Below, in pieces: positions 36,109 through 43,708 of a DNA stretch of 64,000 nucleotides. The stretch's first letter is position 1. The number at the start of each line of letters is the position of its first letter. Where the stretch lies: positions 62,001 to 126,000 of the forward strand of contig NZ_VKCZ01000019.1 in NCBI RefSeq assembly GCF_009299835.1, read 5' to 3'. The notes below the pieces were generated by a model that was not told the DNA's origin, ran no database searches, and saw only the letters and a program-made list of their open reading frames with translations. The translations under genes and the position numbers were made by a program. The stretch is from Microlunatus speluncae. Its GTDB lineage: Bacteria; Actinomycetota; Actinomycetes; Propionibacteriales; Propionibacteriaceae.

Positions 36109-36363
36109 TTACGCCGGCACGGTCCCGCGTTTCCAGCGGATAGCGGTGTGAACTGCCGTTGCCACGACAGCCAGAACCATGAAGACGACGTGCATTTCGT
36201 TCGTTCCCGGCGGGTCGGCCCAAGGTCCGTAATAAAACCGAATGCTCATAATGAGCATGGTTGCGCCAAATGCGACGAGCAGAAGCACGCCGAGTTCAAG
36301 GACGAAAGTCAGCGCACACCAAACGATCAACTGCCAACGTCCATCGGGTCGAATCATGGGCAT
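36109..36363 (-). CDS. Small membrane protein with two transmembrane segments
   Basis: The product has 84 residues from ATG 36363 (MPMIRPDGRWQLIVWCAL), with GAGGG a few bases upstream on the coding strand. Two hydrophobic helices (LIVWCALTFVLELGVLLLVAFG and VVFMVLAVVATAVHTAI) flank an outer loop with SIRFYYGPWADPPGTNEMH. No family recognised. A longer frame extends upstream to about 36570, but that part is low complexity. It lies in the AT-richer accessory stretch. Confidence 0.5.
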   Translation of the reverse strand: MPMIRPDGRWQLIVWCALTFVLELGVLLLVAFGATMLIMSIRFYYGPWADPPGTNEMHVVFMVLAVVATAVHTAIRWKRGTVPA

Positions 36364-36805
36364 GTCATCCCTACCCTCCAAGTGCCGCCAAACAGCCCAC
36401 TGAGTTTGATCCATTGAGGACCGGACAAAAGATTTAGTAAATCGCCGCGCATGGGGATAGGTGCTAGTGCAGCGACGGCCATCAACGCGACAACTAACTT
36501 TCTCCCGACATAAGCTCATCCCCGGTTGAGTTCCTGTGGAGTGACATAAATCACTCCCAGATGGCGACACGCTAACACGACAACGCGGCGAAATTTGGCT
36601 ACTTCAGAATCTTCGCAGCAGCGAACCGGAGGGCAACTGAGCACGATGACACTGGGACTCATCGGCCGCGCCGCACCGCCCCCGCGCTCTGCTCGTGCAC
36701 TGTTACGCCTAGGTGCGCGACGAATACGAACGGGTTTACGGCGAGCTCTGAGTTCGTCGCCGCGGTACCGTGAGCCCTTCGCCCCGTGACGATGTGGAGG
36801 TGCCG
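36364..36805. other. Gene-poor AT-richer stretch
   Basis: About 440 bp with no gene that I can support. G+C is visibly lower than in the flanks (for example ATAAATCACTCCC, GGCGAAATTTGGCTACTTCAG), consistent with a remnant of transferred DNA. I see no tRNA, direct repeat or attachment-site pair. Confidence 0.5.
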
Positions 36806-37159
36806 GTGAAGCGGAAGGATCGCAAGCGGCTCGAGGCCTTCGTCCGAGACCGTACCGACGAACTGTCCGATCCGCGGGTCGCGGCGTCCCACCAGGCGTT
36901 GTTGACGCTGACCGAGTTGCTACGCAAAGAGGCGGCCCGGGAGGCCACCTGGGACTGGATCGAGGCCGCGGCGCTGGGCGGCTTCGACGGTGGCGGGGGA
37001 GAGCGTTGGGCGGACGACCTGATCGGCGAGAACGTCTTCGGCGACGATCCGGAATCCCAGGCGACCACGGTGATCACCGCGATCCACCAGGCGCTGGCGC
37101 TGGCGCATGCTGATCATCCCGACTACGACTCCGGCTGGAGTCCGCGCCGCCGCGACTGA
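36806..37159 (+). CDS. Uncharacterised 117-residue protein
   Basis: I chose GTG 36806, which has GGAGG five bases upstream; an earlier GTG at 36770 would add 12 residues. The product (MKRKDRKRLEAFVRDRTDELSDPR...) is a helical, charged, probably cytosolic protein with a middle segment EATWDWIEAAALGGFDGGGGERWADDLIG and a DHPDYDSGWSPRRRD tail. No family recognised. Confidence 0.55.
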   Translation: MKRKDRKRLEAFVRDRTDELSDPRVAASHQALLTLTELLRKEAAREATWDWIEAAALGGFDGGGGERWADDLIGENVFGDDPESQATTVITAIHQALALAHADHPDYDSGWSPRRRD

Positions 37160-37164
37160 CCCGT

Positions 37165-37593
37165 TCAGGTCCGGGTCGGGCGCCCGGCCCGGATCGCCTC
37201 GGTGATCAACGGGAGCTGCCAGAACAGTTGGACGACGCCGATCGCCTTGACCCACCGCGGTTTCGATTCGTCACGCAACAGGTCGGCGGTCAGTTGCAGC
37301 TTGGCCGGCATCACCGCCACGAAGAACGCGGCGGCGAGGGCGGCCGCGGGGCGCCGGGCCCGGGTCGTGGTCAGGCCCGCGCCGATTACCAGCGCGGCGG
37401 AGCCGGACAGGTAGGTGTAGGTCCGGGCCCGGCCCGGCAGCGCCGGCGGGATGATCGCGTCGAACCGGCGCGGGACGAGGAAATGCGCGCAGCCGGCGCC
37501 GAGCATGATCACGGCGAGCCGTCGGGCGGCCGATCGTTGCGGCCCGTCGGGCCGTGGGCCGGTCATTGGTGTCTCCGGTTCAGTGTTGATCAT
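37165..37593 (-). CDS. DoxX-like membrane protein
   Basis: The product has 142 residues from ATG 37593, which overlaps the stop of the SRPBCC gene (ATGA). It has four hydrophobic helices and DoxX-like features: ARRLAVIMLGAGCAHFLVPRRFD, IIPPALPG, TYTYLSGSAALVIGAGL, FFVAVMPAKLQLTADLL. DoxX proteins form oxidoreductase-linked membrane complexes in other bacteria. Here it completes an ArsR-SRPBCC-DoxX operon. Confidence 0.7.
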   Translation of the reverse strand: MINTEPETPMTGPRPDGPQRSAARRLAVIMLGAGCAHFLVPRRFDAIIPPALPGRARTYTYLSGSAALVIGAGLTTTRARRPAAALAAAFFVAVMPAKLQLTADLLRDESKPRWVKAIGVVQLFWQLPLITEAIRAGRPTRT

Positions 37594-38090
37594 GGAACGG
37601 CCTGGTAGCGGGGTGCCAGCTCGTCGTAGCGCTGGATCCAGTTCGGGACCGGTCGCTCGGCCAGTTGGGCGGCGAGCCGATCGAGGTAGGCGTGAGTGCC
37701 GGGCAGGAAGCCGCGGGCGTTGTCGAGGCCGAGGCCGCGATGGGTGAAGCGCAGCAGGGTGCCGTCGCCGTCCCGGGACAACGCGTATCGGACCACGCCG
37801 GGCTCGATCGGTGCCTGCCGCCACTCGTGCTCCAGCACGTGCGGCGGATCCCAGACCAGGATCCGGCCGGTCATCCGCTTGTCCGCCACCGGGGCCGCCG
37901 GGCCGGTCGGCACCAACTCGATCAGGCCGCCGACCCGGCCGTCGATGCTGGTCGGGCCGAACCACTGCCGCCGCTGGGCCGGATCGGTCAGGGCTGACCA
38001 CACCTCCTCGATCGGGTACGGCAGCCGGCGGACGAAGCTGATCACGGTCTGGTCCTGATCATGACCGAGTCGCCCGTCCTGATCACTCAT
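37590..38090 (-). CDS. SRPBCC/AHSA1-like protein
   Basis: The product has 166 residues from ATG 38090. AHSA1 features: FVRRLPYPIEEVWSALTDPAQRRQWFGP, GGLIELVP, GRILVWDPPHVLEHEWR and a C-terminal helix with LDRLAAQLAE. Its start overlaps the end of the ArsR gene by 8 bp. ArsR-SRPBCC pairs are common in actinobacteria, and the SRPBCC partner is thought to bind the effector or a related small molecule. Function is not known. Confidence 0.8.
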   Translation of the reverse strand: MSDQDGRLGHDQDQTVISFVRRLPYPIEEVWSALTDPAQRRQWFGPTSIDGRVGGLIELVPTGPAAPVADKRMTGRILVWDPPHVLEHEWRQAPIEPGVVRYALSRDGDGTLLRFTHRGLGLDNARGFLPGTHAYLDRLAAQLAERPVPNWIQRYDELAPRYQAVP

Positions 38091-38412
38091 CGGGATGCGT
38101 CGTCGGGTCGTGGCGGCTGGCCAGGTGGAGTTCAAGATCAACCAGATGGCCGGCCCAGAACCGGCGATAGCGCTCGATCCACTGATCGATCTCGGCCAGC
38201 CCGGCACCCCGCAACGCGTAGATCCGCCGCTGCCCGTCCGGCCGCACCTCGACCAGCCCGGCCTCACGCAGGATCCGAAGATGCCGCGACACGGCCGGCT
38301 GACTCAACCGCGGCAACGTCGCCACCAGCCCCCCCGCCGGCTGCTCACCCTCCGCCAGCAACTCCAGCAGCGTCCGCCGATTCGGCTCCGCCACCGCCTC
38401 GAACACGTCCAC
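38083..38412 (-). CDS. ArsR-family repressor (first module)
   Basis: The product has 109 residues from GTG 38412. Winged helix: MDVFEAVAEPNRRTLLELL, LSQPAVSRHLRILREAGLVEVRPDGQRRIYALR. It lacks metal-binding cysteines, so it is of the non-metal ArsR type. The promoter just upstream has ATATA and TATAT elements separated by about 12 bp, a likely operator/-10 region (38419-38440). Confidence 0.82.
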   Translation of the reverse strand: MDVFEAVAEPNRRTLLELLAEGEQPAGGLVATLPRLSQPAVSRHLRILREAGLVEVRPDGQRRIYALRGAGLAEIDQWIERYRRFWAGHLVDLELHLASRHDPTTHPDE

Positions 38413-38888
38413 ACCAGAAATATAACAGAGTCCCTATATACGCCAACTGAGATATGTCGCCGGGAGAAGTCAGTGGTGGGGTGTTCCAGCACCGACGCCA
38501 TCGGCGAGTCGCCCGGTGCCGGGGTGGTTGTGGGCGAACCCGATCTGGCGGCGTGCAACGGTGGTCAGTGGAGGAGTGTCGTGATTTCACTGCGTGCGAG
38601 GTGGTTAAGCGTTTAAAGTCGAGCTACCCGTCCGCACGCAGTGAAATAACGACACCGGATCAACCCACAGCGATCAGCGAGTCGGCCGACCCGCGCAAGC
38701 GGACACCGGCCCGGCCCCTTTCTGCCGAAAGCTGTCCACCGCCCAGGCCGGTGGCGCGGGACTCGGGCTGATCCCCGGAAGGTCGCGACAGGTCGAGTGG
38801 TCCGACCGTCGAGCACGCATCGGTGCCCAACGACCCGGGAAATCAGCAGCACGCAGTCGGCGTCCCTGTCGCCGCGTAGGGTGCTGTC
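38413..38888. other. 476-bp intergenic region with a large inverted repeat
   Basis: This region holds the ArsR promoter at its left end and the 23-bp inverted repeat at 38576-38655. The open frames that cross it are low complexity. I see no gene in it. Confidence 0.6.
38576..38655. repeat. 23-bp inverted repeat with one mismatch
   Basis: Arm 38576-38598 begins GTGTCGTGATTTCACTGCG; arm 38633-38655 is its reverse complement apart from one base. The 34-bp loop is AT-rich (TTAAGCGTTTAAAG). It looks like a solo palindromic repeat or the end-to-end remains of a small mobile element. No target duplication is evident. Confidence 0.75.
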
Positions 38889-39434
38889 GTGGCTGACGAC
38901 GAGGTGACGCTTCGCCCGATCGAGGAGACCGACCTCTCCTTCCTGCAACAGATGATCAGCGATCCGGAGAACGCCGGATCCTTTATGTGGCAGGGTTTCC
39001 GGGATCCGCGTGAGTGGCGGTCGCGGTGGCAGGCCGGCGGTCTGATCGGCGACTCCGGCGGGGTCGTCCTTGTCACGGCGGGCGGAGAGCAGGCGGGCTG
39101 CATTTCTTGGGATCGGCACCACTGGTTCGGCCGGGACTGCTGGAGCCTCGGCATCGAGCTCGCCCGGGCGAGGCGCGGCCGGGGCATCGGGACCCGGGCC
39201 CACCGGCTCCTCGTCGACTACCTGTTCGCCCAGACGCTGGTGCACCGGATCGAGGCCTACACCGAGACCGACAACATCGCCGAACGGCGAGCGCTGGAGA
39301 AGTCCGGCTTCACGCTCGAGGGGACGTTGCGCGACGCCGGCTTCCGCGACGGACAGTGGCGCGATGGCGTGCTGTATTCCCGCTGCCGCCGATCCGATTC
39401 ACCGGACGAGCCGCCGACCGCGCCATTAGCGTGA
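38889..39434 (+). CDS. GNAT acetyltransferase, RimJ/RimL-like
   Basis: The product has 181 residues from GTG 38889. GNAT marks: VTLRPIEETDLSFLQQMI, LGIELARARRGRGIGTRAHRLLVDYLF (acetyl-CoA loop RRGRGIG), HRIEAYTETDNIAERRALEKSGFTLEGTLRDAGFRDGQWRDGVLYS (conserved N-x3-A-x2-A-x2-K/G region and C-terminal strands). This subgroup acetylates N-termini, amino acids or small amines. It is followed after 4 bp by another GNAT gene. Confidence 0.88.
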   Translation: MADDEVTLRPIEETDLSFLQQMISDPENAGSFMWQGFRDPREWRSRWQAGGLIGDSGGVVLVTAGGEQAGCISWDRHHWFGRDCWSLGIELARARRGRGIGTRAHRLLVDYLFAQTLVHRIEAYTETDNIAERRALEKSGFTLEGTLRDAGFRDGQWRDGVLYSRCRRSDSPDEPPTAPLA

Positions 39435-39438
39435 CGAC

Positions 39439-40014
39439 ATGACGATCGAGGTGCGACCGGCGACCCGCTTCGCCGACGTTGCGACGATGCTGGGCCCGAA
39501 GAAGAGTCCGGACTCGAGCGTGTGCTGGTGTCTGAGCCATCGGGTCGATGCCAAGACGAACCGATCGCTGGCCGGACGCGAGCGGGCCGACTATGTCCGC
39601 AAGCTCTGCCGCCACACGGTGCCGCCCGGCGTGCTCGCCTACGACGGCGACGACGTGGCCGGCTGGGCCGGCATCGCGCCGCGGGCCGAGCTTCCGGTCG
39701 CCCGCTCGACCAAGATCAAAGCCGTCGACGACCTGCCGGTCTGGTCGATCTTCTGCGTCCGCGTCCGCTCCGGCTTTCGCGGCCGCGGGATCGCCCACGA
39801 GCTCGTGGCCGGCGCGGTCGATCTGGCTCGCAGCCAGGGTGCGCCCGCCGTCGAGGCGATCCCGGTCGACAACCGCGGCCAGAAGGTCGACCTCACCATG
39901 GCCTTCGTCGGCACCCGCTCCCTCTTCGAGCAGGCCGGCTTCACCAAGGTGGCCGACACCGAATCCGTCACCGACGGCTTCCCTCGCGTCGTCATGCGAC
40001 TCCCGCTCGAGTGA
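39439..40014 (+). CDS. GNAT acetyltransferase
   Basis: The product has 191 residues from ATG 39439. It has WCLSHRVDAKTNRSLAGRERADYVRKLC, a GNAT-like VWSIFCVRVRSGFRGRGIAHELVAGAVDLARSQG (acetyl-CoA loop RGRGIA), and the late FVGTRSLFEQAGF segment. It is in an operon with the preceding GNAT gene. Substrate unknown; the N-terminal Cys-Trp-Cys and basic helix are typical of uncharacterised actinobacterial GNATs. Confidence 0.85.
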   Translation: MTIEVRPATRFADVATMLGPKKSPDSSVCWCLSHRVDAKTNRSLAGRERADYVRKLCRHTVPPGVLAYDGDDVAGWAGIAPRAELPVARSTKIKAVDDLPVWSIFCVRVRSGFRGRGIAHELVAGAVDLARSQGAPAVEAIPVDNRGQKVDLTMAFVGTRSLFEQAGFTKVADTESVTDGFPRVVMRLPLE

Positions 40015-40130
40015 CTTCCTGCGGGATCAACAAGGAGACTGAGCACGAGATCGTCAGATTTCTGTCGGGCGATGTTCCCGCAGCCTGGAAGAAACTTCTC
40101 GCGCAAGATTGGCCACACGCACCGCGGTGA

Positions 40131-40970
40131 GTGGAAAATACGTCGCCCAACCCTGCGTCCCGCTGGGACCATGGCCGGGTGTTCCACGAATCGGCGGCCG
40201 ATCAGGAGTTCCGGGACCTGCTGGCGCGGGTCTCCGACGACGATCGCGTCGCCGGTGTGGTGCTCACCGGCTCCCGGGCGCGCGAGGGAGCGGCGACGGA
40301 GCGTTCCGACTACGACGTGTACCTCGTGACGTACGGCGACCCGGCCGCGCTGCCGGACGGAGAGCGGCGCCGGGGCAGCAAACTCGACGTCGTGCCGATG
40401 TCCCTCGCGGACTTCCGTACCCACGCGACGCCTGGAACGGCGGCCGAGTGGAACCGCTACGCCTTCGCTCACGCCCGTGTCCTCCGGGACACGGGTGACG
40501 GCGAGATCGCCCGATTGGTCGCAGCCAAAGGAACCCTGGCCCCGGACGAGGCACGGCAGCGGGCTGCCGGCTGGCTGGACGCCTTCTGCAACTCCCTCTA
40601 CCGCTGGCTGAAGAACGACCGCGACGGCCGCCGCGCCGAAGCCCGGCTGGACGCCGCGGAGTCGCTGCCCTGGCTGCTCGGCTTCCTCTTCGCGGTGCAC
40701 GCCCGGGTCCGCCCGTACAACAAGTGGCTGCTGCAAGACCTGGCGGAGCATCCACTCGGGCCGCCCGAGCTCGCAGCCGAGCGGTTCGGGCCGCTGCTGG
40801 AAGAGGTCCTGGACACCGGCGCCGCGACGGCCGGCCACCGGCTCTTCGCGATCATCGAGCCGCTCGCGCGATCGGCCGGGCACGGCGAGATTCTCGACGA
40901 GTGGGGCGACGACGTGGCGCTGATGCGCGGAGCTGAAGATCGGTGGGCGCAAAGGGACTCGAACCCCTGA
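40131..40970 (+). CDS. Nucleotidyltransferase-fold protein
   Basis: The product has 279 residues from GTG 40131. It has the polymerase-beta motif GSRAREGAATERSDYDVYLV (about residues 47-66; acidic metal ligands in SDYD), then a helical domain with RWLKNDRDGRRAEARLDAAESLPWLLGFLFAVHARVRPYNKWLL. The pattern resembles aminoglycoside nucleotidyltransferase-like proteins. The last residues, AQRDSNP, are encoded by the 3' end of the antisense tRNA-Val, so the natural C-terminus could be shorter if the ending was acquired from read-through. Confidence 0.7.
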   Translation: MENTSPNPASRWDHGRVFHESAADQEFRDLLARVSDDDRVAGVVLTGSRAREGAATERSDYDVYLVTYGDPAALPDGERRRGSKLDVVPMSLADFRTHATPGTAAEWNRYAFAHARVLRDTGDGEIARLVAAKGTLAPDEARQRAAGWLDAFCNSLYRWLKNDRDGRRAEARLDAAESLPWLLGFLFAVHARVRPYNKWLLQDLAEHPLGPPELAAERFGPLLEEVLDTGAATAGHRLFAIIEPLARSAGHGEILDEWGDDVALMRGAEDRWAQRDSNP

Positions 40971-41017
40971 CCCCCTGCTTGTAAGGCAGGTGCTCTAACC
41001 AACTGAGCTATGCGCCC
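40944..41017 (-). tRNA. tRNA-Val, anticodon UAC
   Basis: The minus strand folds as a cloverleaf: acceptor GGGCGCA/TGCGCCC, D-arm AGCTCAGTTGGTTAGAGC, anticodon stem CCTGC/GCAGG with loop CTTACAA (anticodon TAC), and T-arm with GGTTCGAGTCC. The discriminator is A and the CCA end is not encoded. Confidence 0.95.
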
Positions 41018-41090
41018 GCAACTGGCCTGCGGTCCGACAACCCTAACGGCGGCCGGGGCAGCCGCCAAAGTCGATTGTGTGCTCACCTCC

Positions 41091-41118
41091 TTGACACATG
41101 TCGATATGGGCATATGAT
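41091..41118 (+). promoter_or_regulatory. Sigma70-type promoter of the second ArsR module
   Basis: TTGACA (41091-41096) and TATGAT (41113-41118) are 16 bp apart. The predicted transcription start falls at about the ArsR ATG (41125), so the mRNA is probably leaderless. The direct repeat ATATG-GGC-ATATG (41104-41116) overlaps the -10 box and may be the ArsR binding site. Confidence 0.65.
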
Positions 41119-41124
41119 CTTGGT

Positions 41125-41484
41125 ATGCCCAGGGCAGCGACCACCTCCGACGTGTTCAACGCGGTGGCGGAGCCGTGTCGGCGGGAGATCCTCGGGGCGC
41201 TGGCGGTGGAGGAGTGTTCGGTCGGAGATCTGGTCGGCTCGTTGCAGCTGTCGCAGCCGGTGGTTTCCAAGCACCTGGCGGTGTTGCGGGCGGTGCGACT
41301 GGTGGACGTACGCAATGACGGCCGGCGCCGGGTCTATCGGCTGGTGCCGACGGCGCTGTTGCCGATGGAGGAGTGGCTGGCGGGGTTTCGGCATCTGTGG
41401 TCGGCGCGGCTGGATCGGTTCGACGACGTCCTGGCCGAGTTGCGTGATGATCATGACCGGCGGACGGCGGAGTCCGACCGATGA
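41125..41484 (+). CDS. ArsR-family repressor (second module)
   Basis: The product has 119 residues from ATG 41125 (MPRAATTSDVFNAVAEPCRR). Winged helix: CRREILGALAVEECSVGDLVGSLQLSQPVVSKHLAVLRAVRLVDVRNDGRRRVYRLV. As in the first module, metal-binding cysteines are absent. The gene starts at the expected leaderless transcription start and overlaps the SRPBCC gene by 4 bp. Confidence 0.85.
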   Translation: MPRAATTSDVFNAVAEPCRREILGALAVEECSVGDLVGSLQLSQPVVSKHLAVLRAVRLVDVRNDGRRRVYRLVPTALLPMEEWLAGFRHLWSARLDRFDDVLAELRDDHDRRTAESDR

Positions 41485-41966
41485 TCAACAGCACCAGTGT
41501 GACGCTGCCGAGCGACACCGAGATCGTGATCACCCGGATGTTCGACGCACCACGTGAGCTGGTGTTCACGGTCTGGACCACGCCGGAGTACGTACGCCGC
41601 TGGTGGACCTCGACCGACGCGCCGCTGATTGTCTGCGAGATCGATCTTCGAGTCGGCGGCCGGTGGCGCTACGTCTCCCGTGACGCGGCGGGCACCGAGC
41701 TCGGCTGGTTCGGCATCTATCGGCAGATCGAGGCGCCGCGTCGGCTGGTCACCACCGAGGGATTCGAAGGCAACCCGGGCGTCGAGGCGATCACCGACCT
41801 GGCCCTCATCGAACGGGACGGCCGGACCACGATGACGGTCACCGTCCGGCACGCCAGTCGTGAGCATCGCGACAATCACGTCAGCTCCGGCATGGAGGCC
41901 GGCCTGAACCGGTCCCTCCGCCGAATCGATGGCATTCTTGACCAACTCATGAAGGAGCACCGATGA
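41481..41966 (+). CDS. SRPBCC/AHSA1-like protein
   Basis: The product has 161 residues from ATG 41481 (ATGA overlap with ArsR). AHSA1 pattern: EIVITRMFDAPRELVFTVWTTPEYVRRWWTSTDAPLI, CEIDLRVGGRWRYVSRD, LGWFGIYRQIEAPRRLVTTEGFEG, TMTVTVRH and a C-terminal helix with SLRRIDGILDQLMKEHR. It is a closer relative of the ArsR-paired family than the first module's copy, judging from the RWWTS and GRWRY features. Confidence 0.85.
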   Translation: MINSTSVTLPSDTEIVITRMFDAPRELVFTVWTTPEYVRRWWTSTDAPLIVCEIDLRVGGRWRYVSRDAAGTELGWFGIYRQIEAPRRLVTTEGFEGNPGVEAITDLALIERDGRTTMTVTVRHASREHRDNHVSSGMEAGLNRSLRRIDGILDQLMKEHR

Positions 41967-42529
41967 ATTCACCCGACGTCACGCCGGCCGAGCGCTATCG
42001 CCAGGTCGCCGCGGCCTTCACCGATCGGGTCCAGGGCGTCCCGGACGGCGGCTGGTCCCGGCCGGCTCCGCCCGACGGCTGGGCCGCGCGGGACGTGGTC
42101 AACCATCTGACCGAGTGGTTTCCCGCGTTCCTCAACGCCGGCACCGGGATCACGCTGCCGCAGGGTCCACCGGTCAGCGACGACCCGCTGGCCAACTGGA
42201 CCACGGTGAGTGACGCGGTGCAGGGTCTGCTCGACGACCCGGGGACGGCCGACCGCGTCCTTGATCATCCGGTGGCCGGCCGGCATCAGCTTGATCAGGC
42301 CATCCACAATTTCTTCACGGCCGACGTGTTCATGCACACCTGGGATCTGGCCCGCGCCACCGGTCAGGATGAGACCCTCGACGCCGACTATGCCGCGGAA
42401 CTGCTGGCCGGCATGGAATCCCTGGACGAGGTGCTCCGGTCCAGCGGCCAGTACGGGCCGAAGGTCGAGGTGCCCGAGGATGCGGACGTGCAGACGAAAC
42501 TGATCGCGTTCATCGGCCGGCAGCCCTGA
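41963..42529 (+). CDS. TIGR03086-type DinB-fold protein
   Basis: The product has 188 residues from ATG 41963 (ATGA overlap). It is a mycothiol-type maleylpyruvate-isomerase-like helical bundle: PPDGWAARDVVNHLTEWFPAFLNAG (a metal-site His with the Trp-Ser-x-Asp pattern), DQAIHNFFTADVFMHTWDLARATGQDETLD (second His pair). The third gene of the ArsR operon. It may use mycothiol or metal to isomerise or detoxify an electrophile. The function is not known. Confidence 0.85.
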   Translation: MNSPDVTPAERYRQVAAAFTDRVQGVPDGGWSRPAPPDGWAARDVVNHLTEWFPAFLNAGTGITLPQGPPVSDDPLANWTTVSDAVQGLLDDPGTADRVLDHPVAGRHQLDQAIHNFFTADVFMHTWDLARATGQDETLDADYAAELLAGMESLDEVLRSSGQYGPKVEVPEDADVQTKLIAFIGRQP

Positions 42530-42533
42530 CCGG

Positions 42534-43538
42534 GTGACTGTCGAGATCTTGTTCTCCGCCGCTGATCGGTACTACCGGTTTGCGGTGCAGGAGTTGAAAC
42601 GATCATTCCCGGTGGTTGATCATGTCGCCGTCGGTGAGGACGCCGGCCTGATCCGGCTGGACGGCGCCGGCCTGGCCGAGGTGGCGGACGCGGCACGAAC
42701 CGGCGGGCTCCGGTTCGTCCGCCACCTGGCCGAGGTTGCGGAGCACCGGGCGGCCGGCGACGCGGCCGATCCCGAGATGATCATCGAGCTGGCCGAATCG
42801 GCCGCCGGTGCGACCGAGCCGATCGCCGTCCAGGTCTGGGCCAGCGGTCGCAGCCGGCATCGTCCGGAGGCGGTACGAGCGATGATCGCCGACCGCCTCA
42901 CCGCGGCCGGACGGACCGTGCAGCGGGCCGGTTGCGCGACGGTGCTCGCGGTCTGCCTCGGCGAACGGCGGGTGGTGATCGGCCGCACCCGCGTCGCCGA
43001 CGCGCTGTCGGACTGGCCCGGCGGGCGGATGCGGCTGGCCGAGTCGCCGCAGCAGATCTCGCGGGCCGAGCACAAGCTGGAGGAGCTGTTTTCCCTGCTG
43101 CCGTTGACGATCACCGGTGACGCGCTCGACCTCGGCGCCAGCCCGGGCGGCTGGACCAGGATCCTGCTCGAGCGGGGAGCCCGACGAGTGCATGGCGTCG
43201 ACCCGGGGGAGCCGGCACCGTCGCTGGCCAGGCGGCCGGAGCTGAGCTGGCACCGGACGACCGCGGGGGAGTTCCTGCGTCGCAGCAAACGGACGTTCCA
43301 GGTGATCGTGAACGACATGCGGATGGACCCGCTGCTTTCGGTGCAGACCATGATCACGGCCGCTCCGTTGCAACGCCATGGTGACTTGATCATTATCACA
43401 CTGAAGATCACGACCAACCGGCCGGTTGAGTTGATCGACCGCGCCCTGGATGATCTCGGCGAGCGATACAAGATCATCTTCGCTCGCCAGTTGCATCACA
43501 ACCGAAACGAAGTTACGGTCGTCGGCCGACGGCGGTAA
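42534..43538 (+). CDS. RlmM/FtsJ-type 2'-O-ribose methyltransferase-like protein
   Basis: The product has 334 residues from GTG 42534, 5 bp after the DinB-fold gene. An N-terminal THUMP-like half (EILFSAADRYYRFAVQELKRSF, VGEDAGLIRL) is followed by the Rossmann methyltransferase: ALDLGASPGGWTRILLERGARRVHGVDPG, then LSWHRTTAGEFLR, QVIVNDMRMDPLLSVQTMI and IIITLKITTNRPVELIDRALDDLGERYKIIFARQLHHNRNEVTVVG. This order matches RlmM, which methylates C2498 of 23S rRNA in gammaproteobacteria. An actinobacterial RNA substrate is inferred. Confidence 0.75.
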   Translation: MTVEILFSAADRYYRFAVQELKRSFPVVDHVAVGEDAGLIRLDGAGLAEVADAARTGGLRFVRHLAEVAEHRAAGDAADPEMIIELAESAAGATEPIAVQVWASGRSRHRPEAVRAMIADRLTAAGRTVQRAGCATVLAVCLGERRVVIGRTRVADALSDWPGGRMRLAESPQQISRAEHKLEELFSLLPLTITGDALDLGASPGGWTRILLERGARRVHGVDPGEPAPSLARRPELSWHRTTAGEFLRRSKRTFQVIVNDMRMDPLLSVQTMITAAPLQRHGDLIIITLKITTNRPVELIDRALDDLGERYKIIFARQLHHNRNEVTVVGRRR

Positions 43539-43620
43539 CGTCGCCGTCGCAGATCGTCACGGGGCTTTTACAGCTCGAAAGCTGGCCCTGAGGCTCATTT
43601 CTTGAGTATCGTACGAAGGA

Positions 43621-43634
43621 GATTGTCAACAATC
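43621..43634. promoter_or_regulatory. GntR/FCD operator copy 1 (transporter)
   Basis: GATTGTCAACAATC is a near-perfect palindrome 75 bp before the transporter ATG. It matches the copies at 46672 and 54017 and the TNGTNNNACNA-like sites of FCD regulators. Confidence 0.7.
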
Positions 43635-43708
43635 CTACGGCCGCTGGCGCCCGGAGGCGCCGACGACCATGGCTCGGCGCCGCCCGGGCCGGGACGGAGG
43701 AGAGTTCG

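Noticed and set aside
36595-36789. Possible 64-residue protein in the AT-richer gap
   Set aside because: It begins with TTG without a ribosome site, is Arg/Ser-rich and overlaps the probable leader of the 36806 gene.
35417-41017. Integrase relic plus tRNA-Val as the two ends of one integrated island
   Set aside because: No copy of the tRNA 3' sequence was found near the integrase relic, and ordinary genes lie between, so there is no evidence for linked attachment sites.
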